From assembly GCF_000308715.1 (NCBI RefSeq), contig NZ_BAGH01000615.1:62001-126000 (forward strand): a stretch of 64,000 nt of DNA. The letters run 5' to 3'. The position numbers were made by a program, and so were the translations under genes. The notes below the pieces were generated by a model. It saw only the letters and a program-made list of their open reading frames with translations, had not been told where the DNA came from and did not search any database. This document shows positions 9,171-18,227 of the stretch, piece by piece; the first letter of the stretch is position 1; the number at the start of each line of letters is the position of its first letter. Source of the stretch: Nocardia tenerifensis NBRC 101015 (GTDB lineage Bacteria; Actinomycetota; Actinomycetes; Mycobacteriales; Mycobacteriaceae).

Positions 9171-9869
9171 ATGACGCACACGGACGTGCCCACCGCCCGA
9201 CCGGGCAAACAGATGCTCTCCGAGCAGATCCACGCCCACCTGCGAGACGCGATCATGCGCGGCGACTACACGCCCGGCACGCCGCTCAAACCGCAGGACC
9301 TCGCCAGGGAACACGGCGTGAGCCTGGCCGTCGTGCGCGAGGCGCTCGTGCGGCTGGTCGGCGACGGCCTCGCCGATCGACTACACAACCGCGGCTTCGC
9401 GGTGCCGGCCTTCTCCGACCGGCGCTGGCAGGAGATCGCCGAGGCCAGGCGCGCGATCGAGCCGGTCATCCTGCGCATGTCCGTCGAGCGCGGCGACCTG
9501 GACTGGGAGGCCCGCGTCCGCGCCGCCCACCACCGCCTCGCTCGCACGCCGCCGTACGCGTCGAAAGGCAACAAGCACTACACCGAAGACTGGGCGGAGG
9601 TCCATCGAATCTTCCACCGGACGCTGCTGGAGGGGTGTGGCAACGCCGTTCTGCTGGAAACCTTCGACCGGATGTGGACCGCGAGCGAGCTGACCCGCCG
9701 CTGGTCGGCGCAGCGCAACCCCGACCGGAACGGCGCCGTCGAACACCGCCGGCTGGAGGAGGCAGCGTTGGCCCGCGATCCCGACGCGGCTGCCGAAATC
9801 TTGATGAAGCACCTCACGCTGACCGCAACGGGGCTGACCGAAGGCTCGGCGAAGCGAGGGAGAGCCTGA
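9171..9869 (+). CDS. GntR-family (FadR/FCD-type) transcriptional regulator
   Basis: 232 aa. N-terminal winged helix: QIHAHLRDAIMRGDYTPGTPL, then LAREHGVSLAVVREALVRL and GLADRLHNRGFAVP. The C-terminal ligand domain is helical, with EARRAIEPVILRMSVE and a conserved HRIFHRTLL segment that normally holds metal-binding His residues in FCD domains. These regulators usually repress a neighbouring operon until a small acid binds. It is divergent from the PEBP/MBL-fold pair, so a lactone or its acid product is a reasonable but unproven ligand. Confidence 0.85.
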   Translation: MTHTDVPTARPGKQMLSEQIHAHLRDAIMRGDYTPGTPLKPQDLAREHGVSLAVVREALVRLVGDGLADRLHNRGFAVPAFSDRRWQEIAEARRAIEPVILRMSVERGDLDWEARVRAAHHRLARTPPYASKGNKHYTEDWAEVHRIFHRTLLEGCGNAVLLETFDRMWTASELTRRWSAQRNPDRNGAVEHRRLEEAALARDPDAAAEILMKHLTLTATGLTEGSAKRGRA

Positions 9870-10161
9870 TATAGCGCAATGCAAACTCCGGCGGCCACCT
9901 ACTCCAGAGTTGCCGCGAGCCACGGTCTCGGCGCGCTCCACTGCCGGACCTGCCGCACCTTGCCCGGACCGAGGACGACAGGGATCGGCGCGCAAACTTC
10001 CGGCGCGCGCGATTCGACGGCCTCGCGCCGAGGCGAGCGACGCCCCGGTGCGGCGACCATGCGGGCCAACGTAACTCGGCGGGGCTCGTCTACTGGATCA
10101 TCTCCCCGCGCTAGGCTTATGGCGTGCTCGGATACCGTTCGTGCTGCCAGGAGCGGCCGAG

Positions 10162-10338
10162 ATGACTGCGGAATCGGATGATGTGACCGTCGAGTTCGCC
10201 GACGCGACGGTAGTCGCCGCCGTGCCTGCTCGGCGAGCCTCCCGCGCGATCAGGTCGGCCGTCGACCGAGATCGGGCCGAGCCCTGCTCTCACCTGCCTG
10301 TGCAGCCGCGCGGGGTGGTCGAACGGAGCGCGGTGTGA
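10162..10338 (+). CDS. possible 58-aa protein upstream of CheR-PAS
   Basis: ATG at 10162 has a good upstream site (AGGAG, 8 nt spacing). Its stop overlaps the GTG start of the CheR-PAS gene (GTGTGA), so coupling is possible. The first half of the peptide is acidic (MTAESDDVTVEFAD), the second Arg-rich. No family recognised and it may be chance. The surrounding 9870-10161 contains nothing else I can support. Confidence 0.3.
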   Translation: MTAESDDVTVEFADATVVAAVPARRASRAIRSAVDRDRAEPCSHLPVQPRGVVERSAV

Positions 10339-12209
10339 CAGATCCTGGCGAACAGACCCCGGTCGATCCGAACGGCGACGCAGACAGCGCGCTGGAGGAT
10401 CTGCTCATATTCATCCGAGATTCGCGGGGTTTCGACTTCACGGGCTATAAGCGCACCTCGCTGCGCCGGCGTATCCGCAAGCGTATGGCCGAGGTCCGGA
10501 TCGCCGACTATCACGACTACCGGGACCATCTGGAGAGCAACTCCGACGAGTTCCGGAGTTTGTTCAACACCATCCTCATCAACGTGACCAATTTCTTCCG
10601 TGATGTCGACGCATGGCACTATCTGCAGCGCGATATCCTGCCGGAATTGCTCTCCAGGATAAAGCCGTCCGACGAGATACGGGTCTGGAGCGCGGGGTGT
10701 TCGAGCGGTGAAGAGGCGTACTCTCTCGCAATAGCTTTCGCCGAGGCGCTGGGCATCGAGGAGGCCGTCGCCCGCGTCAAGATCTACGGCACGGACGTCG
10801 ACGAGGAAGCCCTGCGTGACGCCCGCGCCGGCATGTACACGGCGAAGGCGCTGGAGCCGTTGAGCGGCGAGTTGCGCAGCCGCTACTTCGAGCCCAATGG
10901 CGACAAATTCGTCTTCCGGCCCGATCTGCGGCGCAGAGTGATCTTCGGCCGCCACGATATCGGCCGCGACGCCCCGATCTCTCGCCTCGACCTGCTGGTG
11001 TGTCGCAATACGCTGATGTATTTCAATGTCGAGGCGCAGTCGCACATCCTCGATCGCTACCATTTCGCGCTGCGCGAGGGCGGGTTCCTGTTCCTCGGCA
11101 AAGCCGAGATGCTGCTATCGGACGGCGAACGCTTCGAGGTGGCGAACATGCGCCAGCGCATGTTCCGGCGACGTGAGGGGGACAGCGTTCCCTTGCCCCC
11201 TCCGGGATCCCCGCGGCTGGATATAGGCGCCGGTCAGGAGGTGCAGGGATTCGTGCGGCGGCGGCTGCTGAACGAACTCGCCTTGGAGACTGTGCCGTTC
11301 GCGGTGATCGGTCTGGACACCGAGGGCCGGGTAGCGGTCTTGAACAGTCAGGTTCGCCACCAGTTCGGGCTCACGACCTACGATATCGGGCGCCCGCTGA
11401 GCGATCTGGAGATTTCCTATCGCCCGGTCGAACTGCGTTCGCTGATCGAACAGGCTCTTGCCGAGCGCCGCACCATCCGCGTCAACTCCGTCGAACGGCC
11501 GGTCGGCGCCGACGAGACACAGTTCTATGACGTGCAGGTCCAGCCGCTGTGGACCGGCGACGGCACCTATGTCGGCGTCGTGATCAATTTCGTCGACACC
11601 ACCGTGTCGACGCGCCTGTCGCATGAGGTCAAGGTCAATCGCGAGGAACTCGAAACCGCCTACGAGGAACTGCAATCCACCAACGAGGAGCTCGAGACCA
11701 CCAACGAGGAACTGCAATCCAGTATCGAGGAACTCGAGACCACCAACGAGGAACTGCAGTCCACCAACGAGGAACTCGAGACGACCAACGAGGAATTGCA
11801 GTCCGGCAACGAAGAACTCGAGACCATGAACGAGGAACTTCGTATCCGGAGCAATGAACTGGACGAGACGAAGACGTTCCTCGAGGGCATCCTGTCCAGC
11901 ATCGCGGCCGGCGTGGTGGTGCTCAACGGCGATCTGCGGGTGCGCAGCTGGAACCGGGGTGCGGAGGAGCTGTGGGGTTTGCGCGCCGACGAGGTGCGTA
12001 AACAGTACTTCAACTCCTTGGACTTCGGACTGCCGACCGAGGAGCTGCGCGACACGATCGAGGAATGCCTGCGATCGGGTCGCCGGTCCGGGCCGGTGCA
12101 TGTGCCTGCGGTGAATCGGATCGGACGTTCGATCGTCTGCCTGGTCACCTGCACGCCACTGGACGGTCCTCGGGAGGGCGTCGTGCTGCTGATGGAAGAG
12201 GGCATTTGA
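10335..12209 (+). CDS. CheR-type methyltransferase with coiled coil and PAS domains
   Basis: 624 aa, GTG start. Residues ~20-285 are a CheR protein-glutamate methyltransferase: KRTSLRRRIRKRM (N-terminal helical domain), NVTNFFRD, and the SAM motif VWSAGCSSGEEAYSLA, then LLVCRNTLMYF. Next comes a PAS domain (PFAVIGLDTEGRVAVLN), then a near-perfect 7-residue repeat coiled coil (EELQSTN / EELETTN), then a second PAS (GVVVLNGDLRVRSWNRGAEELWG). The fused CheB domain found in many homologues is absent, but a CheB-like gene lies at 13687. There is no chemotaxis receptor or motility gene here, so it more likely serves signalling or stress output. Confidence 0.9.
   Translation: MTDPGEQTPVDPNGDADSALEDLLIFIRDSRGFDFTGYKRTSLRRRIRKRMAEVRIADYHDYRDHLESNSDEFRSLFNTILINVTNFFRDVDAWHYLQRDILPELLSRIKPSDEIRVWSAGCSSGEEAYSLAIAFAEALGIEEAVARVKIYGTDVDEEALRDARAGMYTAKALEPLSGELRSRYFEPNGDKFVFRPDLRRRVIFGRHDIGRDAPISRLDLLVCRNTLMYFNVEAQSHILDRYHFALREGGFLFLGKAEMLLSDGERFEVANMRQRMFRRREGDSVPLPPPGSPRLDIGAGQEVQGFVRRRLLNELALETVPFAVIGLDTEGRVAVLNSQVRHQFGLTTYDIGRPLSDLEISYRPVELRSLIEQALAERRTIRVNSVERPVGADETQFYDVQVQPLWTGDGTYVGVVINFVDTTVSTRLSHEVKVNREELETAYEELQSTNEELETTNEELQSSIEELETTNEELQSTNEELETTNEELQSGNEELETMNEELRIRSNELDETKTFLEGILSSIAAGVVVLNGDLRVRSWNRGAEELWGLRADEVRKQYFNSLDFGLPTEELRDTIEECLRSGRRSGPVHVPAVNRIGRSIVCLVTCTPLDGPREGVVLLMEEGI
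11664..11873 (+). repeat. in-frame 21-bp tandem repeats encoding a heptad coiled coil
   Basis: About ten imperfect 21-bp units of the type GAGGAACTGCAATCCACCAA and GAGGAACTCGAGACCACCAA (plus one base) run in frame inside the CheR-PAS gene. They encode EELQSTN/EELETTN heptads. The DNA identity between units is high enough for slippage to change coiled-coil length. Confidence 0.85.
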
Positions 12210-12221
12210 GCAATCTCACCG

Positions 12222-13517
12222 TTACACCACGGCGGTCAGTTTGGCTACGAACCAGTCGCGCACAGCGTTCGCGCCGTCCTCGGGAAATACGTCGGGCCCG
12301 TCGGGCATGTCCATGAGGACGCACTCCCCGGGTATCGCGGCCTGCGCGATGCGGTGCAACTCCCGCGCGGCGGCGTCCTGCCCGGCCACGATGAGCAGGG
12401 TCGGGGCGGTCACATCGATCAGCGCCACGCCCGCGAGATCCGGTCGCCCGCCCCGGGACACGACCGCGGCGACGCCGATCAACGGATCGGTCGCGGCCGA
12501 CAGCGCCACGCCCGCGCCGATTCCGGCTCCATAGAGCCCGATCGGCAGACGCGTCAGATACCGCTGGCCGGTCGCCCACCGTGCCGCGCCGACCAGCCGT
12601 CGCGACATCCGCGCGATGTCGAGCAGCCGTGAGCGCTGTAGTCTCTCGATCGGCGTGAGCAGGCCGACCAACAGGGTCGCCAAACCCGCGCGATTGAGAA
12701 CCGCTGCGAGAGAAAGGGTTTGGGGGCTTCGCGCGGAGTTCGCACCGCCGTGCGCGAGCACGATGATCCCGATCGGACGCGCCGGAATGGTCAGCCGCGC
12801 CGCCAGGTCGTATCGATCGAGGGTGAGCAGCACCTCCTCGTCGCGCAGTGGCGGATCCGCGAGTTCCGCACCGGGACACCGAATCTCGGCCTCGCGACGG
12901 AGCAACCCGGCGACCGTGGATTCCTCGACCGGACCGAGCCGCTCGTACCACTGCCGGGTGTCGACGGTCTGGGTCGGCGCGCTGAGGCAGACCAGCTCGT
13001 CGACGATCGGCCGCAGCGCGTCCAATGCCAGCTCCGCGCCCACCGGGACCGCCCACACGACACGGCGCGCCGCGGCGTGGCGGGCGACTCGGCACGCGGC
13101 ACGCGCGCTCGAGCCGGTCGAGATGCCGTCGTCGACGACGATCACGGTCTTGCCCCGCAACGGCACTCGGGCCGCGCCGGACCTGAAATAGTCGAGCTCC
13201 CTGCGCATTTGGACGATCTCGTGGCGTTCGACGGAGGCCATCTGCTCGGCGCTCATCCGCGCCTGACGCAGCACGCGGGTGTTGATGATGCGGATGCCGT
13301 CCTCGCCGACCGCGCCGAAGATCAGCTTTTTACAGTGCGGCACAACGAGTTTGCGGACACCGACGACATCGAGCGGGGCGCCGAGCAGCCGGGCGACCTC
13401 ATAGGCGACCGGTACGCCGCCGCGAGGCAGACCGAGCACAGCGACGTCTGGATCGGCGAGGCTCTGAAGGTGCGCACCGAGCTTGTGCCCGGCATCGTGA
13501 CGATCGCGAAATTTCAT
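12222..13517 (-). CDS. phosphoribosyltransferase / dienelactone-hydrolase-like fusion
   Basis: 431 aa from ATG 13517 behind GGAGGGG. The N-terminal half is a type I phosphoribosyltransferase with the PRPP loop VIVVDDGISTGSSARAA and an LPRGGVPVAYEVA start. The C-terminal half is an alpha/beta hydrolase of the dienelactone hydrolase type: IVLAHGGANSARS, then LYGAGIGAGVAL, then LLIVAGQD. The hydrolase elbow, usually GAS(T/x)G, reads GAGIG here, so the nucleophilic Ser is missing. The same fusion is known in mycobacteria (length ~440 aa). It is convergent with the CheR-PAS gene, 12 nt apart. Confidence 0.85.
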   Translation of the reverse strand: MKFRDRHDAGHKLGAHLQSLADPDVAVLGLPRGGVPVAYEVARLLGAPLDVVGVRKLVVPHCKKLIFGAVGEDGIRIINTRVLRQARMSAEQMASVERHEIVQMRRELDYFRSGAARVPLRGKTVIVVDDGISTGSSARAACRVARHAAARRVVWAVPVGAELALDALRPIVDELVCLSAPTQTVDTRQWYERLGPVEESTVAGLLRREAEIRCPGAELADPPLRDEEVLLTLDRYDLAARLTIPARPIGIIVLAHGGANSARSPQTLSLAAVLNRAGLATLLVGLLTPIERLQRSRLLDIARMSRRLVGAARWATGQRYLTRLPIGLYGAGIGAGVALSAATDPLIGVAAVVSRGGRPDLAGVALIDVTAPTLLIVAGQDAAARELHRIAQAAIPGECVLMDMPDGPDVFPEDGANAVRDWFVAKLTAVV

Positions 13518-13686
13518 CGGACCCCTCCAGGCTGGTTTCTCGCGAACACCTTGCAGGTAGGGGCCGGCCCTCGCACTCGACTCCACGCAGCGAGCGAGTG
13601 CCGAGACGTCACGTTGCCTGAACCGGGCTAGATCCTAGGACCACCATAGCGAAACCACAGGCCGGAACACCGGCGGTCGGCGCTGG

Positions 13687-14673
13687 TCAGGCTGATCGAG
13701 GTCCGAGAAGTCGCCGCAGAACCTCTGCAGTGTGTGAGTGCTCGGCGCCGCGCTCGGCGTAGGTCTCCGCCAACAAGTCCTGGCCGCGATCCAGCGCTGC
13801 GGCGTGCATCCGGTCGGCCAGTTCGCGTTTTTCCTGAACGAGTCGCAGAGCCGACCACAGCGCGCGTTCGACTTCCAAATGCTCCTCGAGCAGCAGCGCC
13901 TCTGCGGTCCACGCATGCCCGATGCGGCAGCGGAAGCGCCGATCCGGCTCGGCGGTGAACAGCGGGCCGCCGCAGTCGGGGCAGATCAGTCCGGACGCGG
14001 GCATCATGGTCTTCACCTCCTCGGTACTGTTGCGCTCGCCGGCGTCGATGCGAGCCTCGAGCGCGTCCAGCTGGGAAACCGGGGCCGGAGTGGCCACGGT
14101 CCGGGTGCGCAACTGCTCGACCAGCGCACGTCCGAGCTTCTCAGCCGGCAGGACGAGATCGACGTCCATGGCCGCCAATGCGTTTTCGGGCATGCTCGGA
14201 TAGTTGGCATCCTCGGGATCCTGGACCGCGGTGAGCCCGCCGCGAGCTCGGATCACAGTCAGTCCGGCCGTTCCGTCATCGAGAGTTCCCGAGAGTACGA
14301 CCCCGGCGACGCGCGGACCCCAGGACACCGCGGCGGAGCGGAACAACGCGTCGATGCCGGGGCGGTGCCCATTCTCGGTGGGACCGTTGGACAGAAGAAT
14401 GCGGCCGTCGGCGACCAGGAGGTGATGGTCGGGTACCGCGGTGTACACCCGCCCTGCCACCAGCGGCTCGCCGTTTTCGGCCGCGTCGACCGGCACGGTG
14501 CCCACGCGGCGCAGGATCGAAGCCAGCGCGCTCGGGCCGCGCCGCGGCAGATGCAGAACCACCAGCACTGCCGCCGAGAGGTCCGCGGGCAGGCCGCCGA
14601 CGAAATCGCGTAGCGCCTCGACGCCCCCCGCCGAGGCGCCGACTACGATCAGGTTTGCTGGAGGAGTGGTCAC
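13687..14673 (-). CDS. CheB-like protein-glutamate methylesterase with zinc ribbon
   Basis: 328 aa, GTG start. Residues 1-~190 are a CheB methylesterase domain without a receiver: catalytic Ser14 in VVGASAGGVEAL, His in VVLHLPRRGPSAL, and Asp in VLSGTLDDGTAG. The C-terminal part has a short zinc-ribbon-like segment (CPDCGGPLF...FRCRIGHAW) followed by helices rich in Glu and Ala. It probably pairs functionally with the CheR-PAS protein encoded nearby on the other strand. The lack of a receiver domain means it is not a classical phosphorylation-driven chemotaxis enzyme. Confidence 0.85.
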   Translation of the reverse strand: MTTPPANLIVVGASAGGVEALRDFVGGLPADLSAAVLVVLHLPRRGPSALASILRRVGTVPVDAAENGEPLVAGRVYTAVPDHHLLVADGRILLSNGPTENGHRPGIDALFRSAAVSWGPRVAGVVLSGTLDDGTAGLTVIRARGGLTAVQDPEDANYPSMPENALAAMDVDLVLPAEKLGRALVEQLRTRTVATPAPVSQLDALEARIDAGERNSTEEVKTMMPASGLICPDCGGPLFTAEPDRRFRCRIGHAWTAEALLLEEHLEVERALWSALRLVQEKRELADRMHAAALDRGQDLLAETYAERGAEHSHTAEVLRRLLGPRSA

Positions 14674-15288
14674 GATAGCCCCTTCCGGTCAGTTGGCGGA
14701 CTACCCGGCGCGGGAGTGGGCAAACCGCCCGGGTGGAGGCGGCCGCGACCGAGCATCGGCGTCGGCGGTCGGCGATGAATCGGTCGTTCTCCCTCGGTGC
14801 GCCGTATGAAAAGTGCTGGCGCGAGAGGATTTTGGGTGGTGATCGCGGACCCCCGAACCGGTGGGGTGTGCTGAATTTGATTGGGTCGCACTCCGGATCA
14901 CCGCGCCGACGCAAGGATGGAGTCGACCATCGCCGCGCCCAGTACCGCCTGCCGTGTAGTAAACGCTACTCCTGACTGTGCCTCTGGAACCTGGACACCG
15001 CGACATCGGGCTACTCCAGATTGTGCGACCGTGCCCGCCACGCTCCGCGCGGGCTAGCAGCGGACCGGTGAGCGAAGCGCGTCGCGACTGACCGGTGAGC
15101 CGTGCGCATTGCAGTTCGACTGGTGAGCCGTGCGCGTCGAAGCCTCCGGTGAGCCGTGCGCGTCGCGGCCGATTGATGAGGCCGACCCGACCTATGGCGC
15201 ACGGCTCCCCAGCCCGGCTACGTCGACAGTGTCCAGCGCCGACCCACGGGACATCACGGGAGAATCCGCAGCGACAACGCCGCCCGGA
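14674..15288. other. ~600 bp without a supported gene
   Basis: No open frame here has a domain or a credible ribosome binding site. The left part is the upstream region of the CheB-like gene. The right part holds a tandem repeat (see 15067-15168). Confidence 0.5.
15067..15168. repeat. four imperfect tandem repeats, ~27-bp period
   Basis: Units begin at about 15067, 15094, 15122 and 15148 with the core GGTGAGCCGTGCGCGTCG (first unit GGTGAGCGAAGCGCGTCG). Units 2 to 4 share GGTGAGCCGTGCGC exactly. The array is not inside a supported gene and lies just downstream of the SDR gene. Confidence 0.7.
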
Positions 15289-16056
15289 TCACCAGGGCAG
15301 CGGACCATCCTCACTGAAGAATCCGGCGGTCGGCCCGTCCGCGCCGAGGGTGGCGAACCGGACCAGAACCGCGGCGCCCTGGGCGACCGTCAGAAACCCT
15401 GTGTGGTTATTGCTGTCGGTGTCGACGTAGCCGGGCGCGACGGCGTTGACGAGCATGCCGTCCTTGCGCAACTCATTGGCGTACTGCACGGTGAGCGCGG
15501 TGAGCGCGGCTTTGGACGGTGTGTACGCGGCCGAGGGCAGCAGCCCGGCGAAGGGACCGTCCGGGTCACTCAGCAGGGTTGTCGACGCGGCGTGGCTGGC
15601 GACGTTGACGATGCGCGCCGCCGGTGACCGGCGCAGCAGCGGCAGCATGGCGTTGGTCGTCGTGATCACGCCGAAGACGTTGGTCTCGAACACCTTTCGG
15701 ACAATGTCCAGCTCGACGGTGCTGGGCAGCTGATCGTAGGCCTCGTTGGGATCGACCTGCCCGGAGCCGGTGATGCCGGCATTGTTGATGAGGATGTCGA
15801 GCCGGCCGAAGCGCTGGTCGATCTGTTGCGCGGCGGCTTGAACGGTCGCCGGATCGGTGACGTCCAGGGTGATCGCGTGCGCGTCGCCGCCGGCCGCACG
15901 CAGCGACGTCGCCGCCTCCTCGCCGCGCCGCGGGTCGCGGGCGCCGATCAGCACCGTCGTGCCTTGCGCGGCGAGTTGCTCGGCGGCCCCGCGGCCGATT
16001 CCCTTGTTCGCCCCGGTGATCAGCGCGATCCGCTGGGTTGTGGTGTGCTCGCTCAT
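15289..16056 (-). CDS. short-chain dehydrogenase/reductase
   Basis: 255 aa from ATG 16056, behind GAGGAGGA. Classical SDR features are present: the cofactor motif TGANKGIGRG, the NNAG motif in ILINNAGITG, catalytic Ser in VNVASHAAS, and YTPSK as the Tyr-x3-Lys pair, with APGYVDTD after it. The Arg in IGARDPRR after beta-2 suggests NADP(H). The substrate is unknown. Downstream of the TetR gene on the same strand, with a 7-bp inverted repeat in the spacer; the TetR protein probably regulates it. Confidence 0.9.
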   Translation of the reverse strand: MSEHTTTQRIALITGANKGIGRGAAEQLAAQGTTVLIGARDPRRGEEAATSLRAAGGDAHAITLDVTDPATVQAAAQQIDQRFGRLDILINNAGITGSGQVDPNEAYDQLPSTVELDIVRKVFETNVFGVITTTNAMLPLLRRSPAARIVNVASHAASTTLLSDPDGPFAGLLPSAAYTPSKAALTALTVQYANELRKDGMLVNAVAPGYVDTDSNNHTGFLTVAQGAAVLVRFATLGADGPTAGFFSEDGPLPW

Positions 16057-16129
16057 GTCGTCCTCCTCGGTGTCTGGCTTGGAACGAACATGAGATGCCG
16101 CGAGACTCAGCCGTGTGACGGCCTGATGG

Positions 16130-16160
16130 TGTGACAAAACCCACTGGACCGGATGTCACA
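16130..16160. promoter_or_regulatory. inverted repeat upstream of the SDR gene, possible TetR operator
   Basis: TGTGACA and TGTCACA, perfect 7-bp arms 17 nt apart. Both are followed by AAAAC, so there is also a direct-repeat component. The element is between the TetR stop and the SDR start. Confidence 0.45.
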
Positions 16161-16211
16161 AAACGAACGCGGCCAGCATCGTCTCTCACACGGGACCCGC
16201 GAACTGCGTCC

Positions 16212-16898
16212 TCAATCCCGTTGTGCGCGAATCTCGATCGCATCCATGAACAAATCCAGCGCGACCTCGAATTGGTCCTCTTCGTCCACCTCGGCCAAGT
16301 GCGTCGCCACGGCGGCAATGCTGGGATAGCGCGTGGGTGACAAGGCCAGATATTCGCGACTCCACGCGTCCCGGTCGCCCGCCAAGGCTTCCTCGGGTAA
16401 GGACATGAGTGTCGCTTCCAGCGACGAATACGCCAGTGCGATCTCGACCAATGCCCGGTAGCACGACGCGGCTTCGCGGCCCCGCAGGCCCGCCCGCAAA
16501 AGCGCGCCGATCACTATCTCGGCGCCTACGAACTCCGATTCCCGGCGCGTGGTGCGTCCGGAGACGACGACGGCGACCTGCGGGTGGGCGCGGCAGGCGA
16601 GCCGCACCCGCTGCGCCAAGTCTTTGAGTGTCGCGCGCCAGTCGTCGGTGACCTCGATTCCGGTGAGCGCCTCGGCCATCAACCGATCAGCTAACGCCAA
16701 CATGAGTTCGTCTTTGCCGCGGAAGTGGCGCAGCACCGCCGTGTGGTCGACGCCGAGTTCGGTGCCGAGTCTGCGGAAGGTCAGCGCGTCGGCGCCGTCG
16801 CGCTCGATGATCCCCATCGCCATCTCGATGATCCGATCCGGGGAAAGAACGCCACGTGGGCGACGTTTCCGGGCGGGCGCGGCAGGGCTGGTCGGCAT
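16212..16898 (-). CDS. TetR-family transcriptional regulator
   Basis: 228 aa. After a basic tail (ARKRRPRG) comes the TetR helix-turn-helix: SPDRIIEMAMGIIERDGADALTF, LGTELGVDHTAVLRHFRGKDELM. The C-terminal domain is helical and resembles the TetR_C class with a Trp/Arg-rich start (TDDWRATLKDLAQRVR). Probably represses itself and the SDR gene 155 nt downstream. The beta-lactamase-fold gene at 16990 is divergent and could share control. Confidence 0.85.
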   Translation of the reverse strand: MPTSPAAPARKRRPRGVLSPDRIIEMAMGIIERDGADALTFRRLGTELGVDHTAVLRHFRGKDELMLALADRLMAEALTGIEVTDDWRATLKDLAQRVRLACRAHPQVAVVVSGRTTRRESEFVGAEIVIGALLRAGLRGREAASCYRALVEIALAYSSLEATLMSLPEEALAGDRDAWSREYLALSPTRYPSIAAVATHLAEVDEEDQFEVALDLFMDAIEIRAQRD

Positions 16899-16989
16899 CG
16901 CGTCAGCATACTCGCGCGCTTAGTCACCACTGTTGACACCTATGGTTCGAAGTGGTTGCATGCTGGCACCTCACAGGATCGGAGAGCCA

Positions 16990-18171
16990 ATGTTGAAGCG
17001 AAGTTTGGTCGCCGTGGTCTCGGCGGCGGCGGTGCTGGCGGCGCCCTGGGCCGCGCCCGCGCACGCCGACGGTGCGTTGCCGTTGCCGCTACTACCGCAC
17101 GTGCCCTTCTACTCGACCGACACCGCGCCGGCGTCCAGCCGTCCGGAGCCGCTGACGACGAACAACCCGAAACCGTTGGACGCGACCTACGTCTACAACG
17201 GAAAGACCCAGACGGCGAGTGACTTTCTCGAGCGGTCGTCCACGCGAGGTTTCATGGTCATGCGCGGAAACCAGATCCTCGATGAGCGCTACAGCGGCGG
17301 CTACTCGGCAACCAGCCGGTTCAATTCCTGGTCGGTCGGCAAGTCGATCACCTCGGCGGCGGTCGGCATCGCCGTCGCGGACGGAAAGATCGCCTCGGTC
17401 GAGGACCCGGTGACGAAATACGTTCCGGAGCTTACGAAGAGCGGTTACAACGGCGTCAGCATCCGCCACGTACTCCAGATGTCGTCCGGCGTCGCCTACG
17501 ACGAGACCGAGTACACCAACCCGACCAAAGGTTCCACCGCCACCACGATTCGCATGGTCGCCGGCACGTCGCTGACCGACCAGGCCAAGGAACTGAAGCG
17601 AGAACGGCCCGCGGGAACGAAATGGAACTACGACTCCATGGACACCTTCGTCCTGGGCTGGGTCGTCACCAAGGCCACCGGGAAATCGCTGTCTGACTAT
17701 GTCGCGGAACGGATTTGGAAACCGGCCGGAATGGAATCCCCGGCACTGATCGGAAAGGACTACAAGGGCAACACCATCGGCTACTGCTGCTACCACGCCA
17801 CCGTTCGTGACTTCGCGCGCTTCGGCCTGCTCTACCTGCGCGATGGTCAGGCCGGCGGCAAACAGGTCGTGCCCCGGCAATGGGTGCACGACTCCACCCA
17901 CACCACCGAGCCATACCTGCAACCCCACCGCCTCCGTCCGGACAAGCCCGAGAGCCCCGAGAACAACTACGGCTACGGCTACCAGTGGTGGCTCGGTGAC
18001 GGCGATCGCGGCGACTACACCGCCGTCGGCATCCTCGGCCAATTCATCTACGTCTCACCCAAAGACGACATCGTGATCGTCAAAACCAGCGAAGACCTCA
18101 ACTCCGAGGAAAACATGGGCGAGGCGATCTACGCCTTCCGCGCCCTCGCCGACGCCGCTGTCAAGCGGTAA
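16990..18171 (+). CDS. secreted serine hydrolase, class C beta-lactamase fold
   Basis: 393 aa from ATG 16990, behind GGAGAG. A signal peptide covers residues 1-~26 (hydrophobic core, APAHADG cleavage region). The catalytic SxxK is SVGK (Ser115, Lys118) in FNSWSVGKSI. The YxN-type motif appears as YDSMD, in NYDSMDTFVL. The family includes esterases, DD-peptidases and 6-aminohexanoate-dimer hydrolase-like enzymes. YGYGYQWWLGD near the end matches the latter branch. Acts outside the membrane. Substrate not deducible. Confidence 0.85.
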   Translation: MLKRSLVAVVSAAAVLAAPWAAPAHADGALPLPLLPHVPFYSTDTAPASSRPEPLTTNNPKPLDATYVYNGKTQTASDFLERSSTRGFMVMRGNQILDERYSGGYSATSRFNSWSVGKSITSAAVGIAVADGKIASVEDPVTKYVPELTKSGYNGVSIRHVLQMSSGVAYDETEYTNPTKGSTATTIRMVAGTSLTDQAKELKRERPAGTKWNYDSMDTFVLGWVVTKATGKSLSDYVAERIWKPAGMESPALIGKDYKGNTIGYCCYHATVRDFARFGLLYLRDGQAGGKQVVPRQWVHDSTHTTEPYLQPHRLRPDKPESPENNYGYGYQWWLGDGDRGDYTAVGILGQFIYVSPKDDIVIVKTSEDLNSEENMGEAIYAFRALADAAVKR

Positions 18172-18187
18172 CCTCGAAGTAATGACG

Positions 18188-18219
18188 CACGTCCGGTTCC
18201 GCCATAGGGACCGGACGTG
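18188..18219. terminator. hairpin terminator between convergent genes
   Basis: Perfect 10-bp stem CACGTCCGGT / ACCGGACGTG with a 12-nt loop, between the stop codons of the serine hydrolase and the glutaminase. No T-run, as is common in actinobacteria. Confidence 0.65.
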
Positions 18220-18227
18220 ACGCATGA

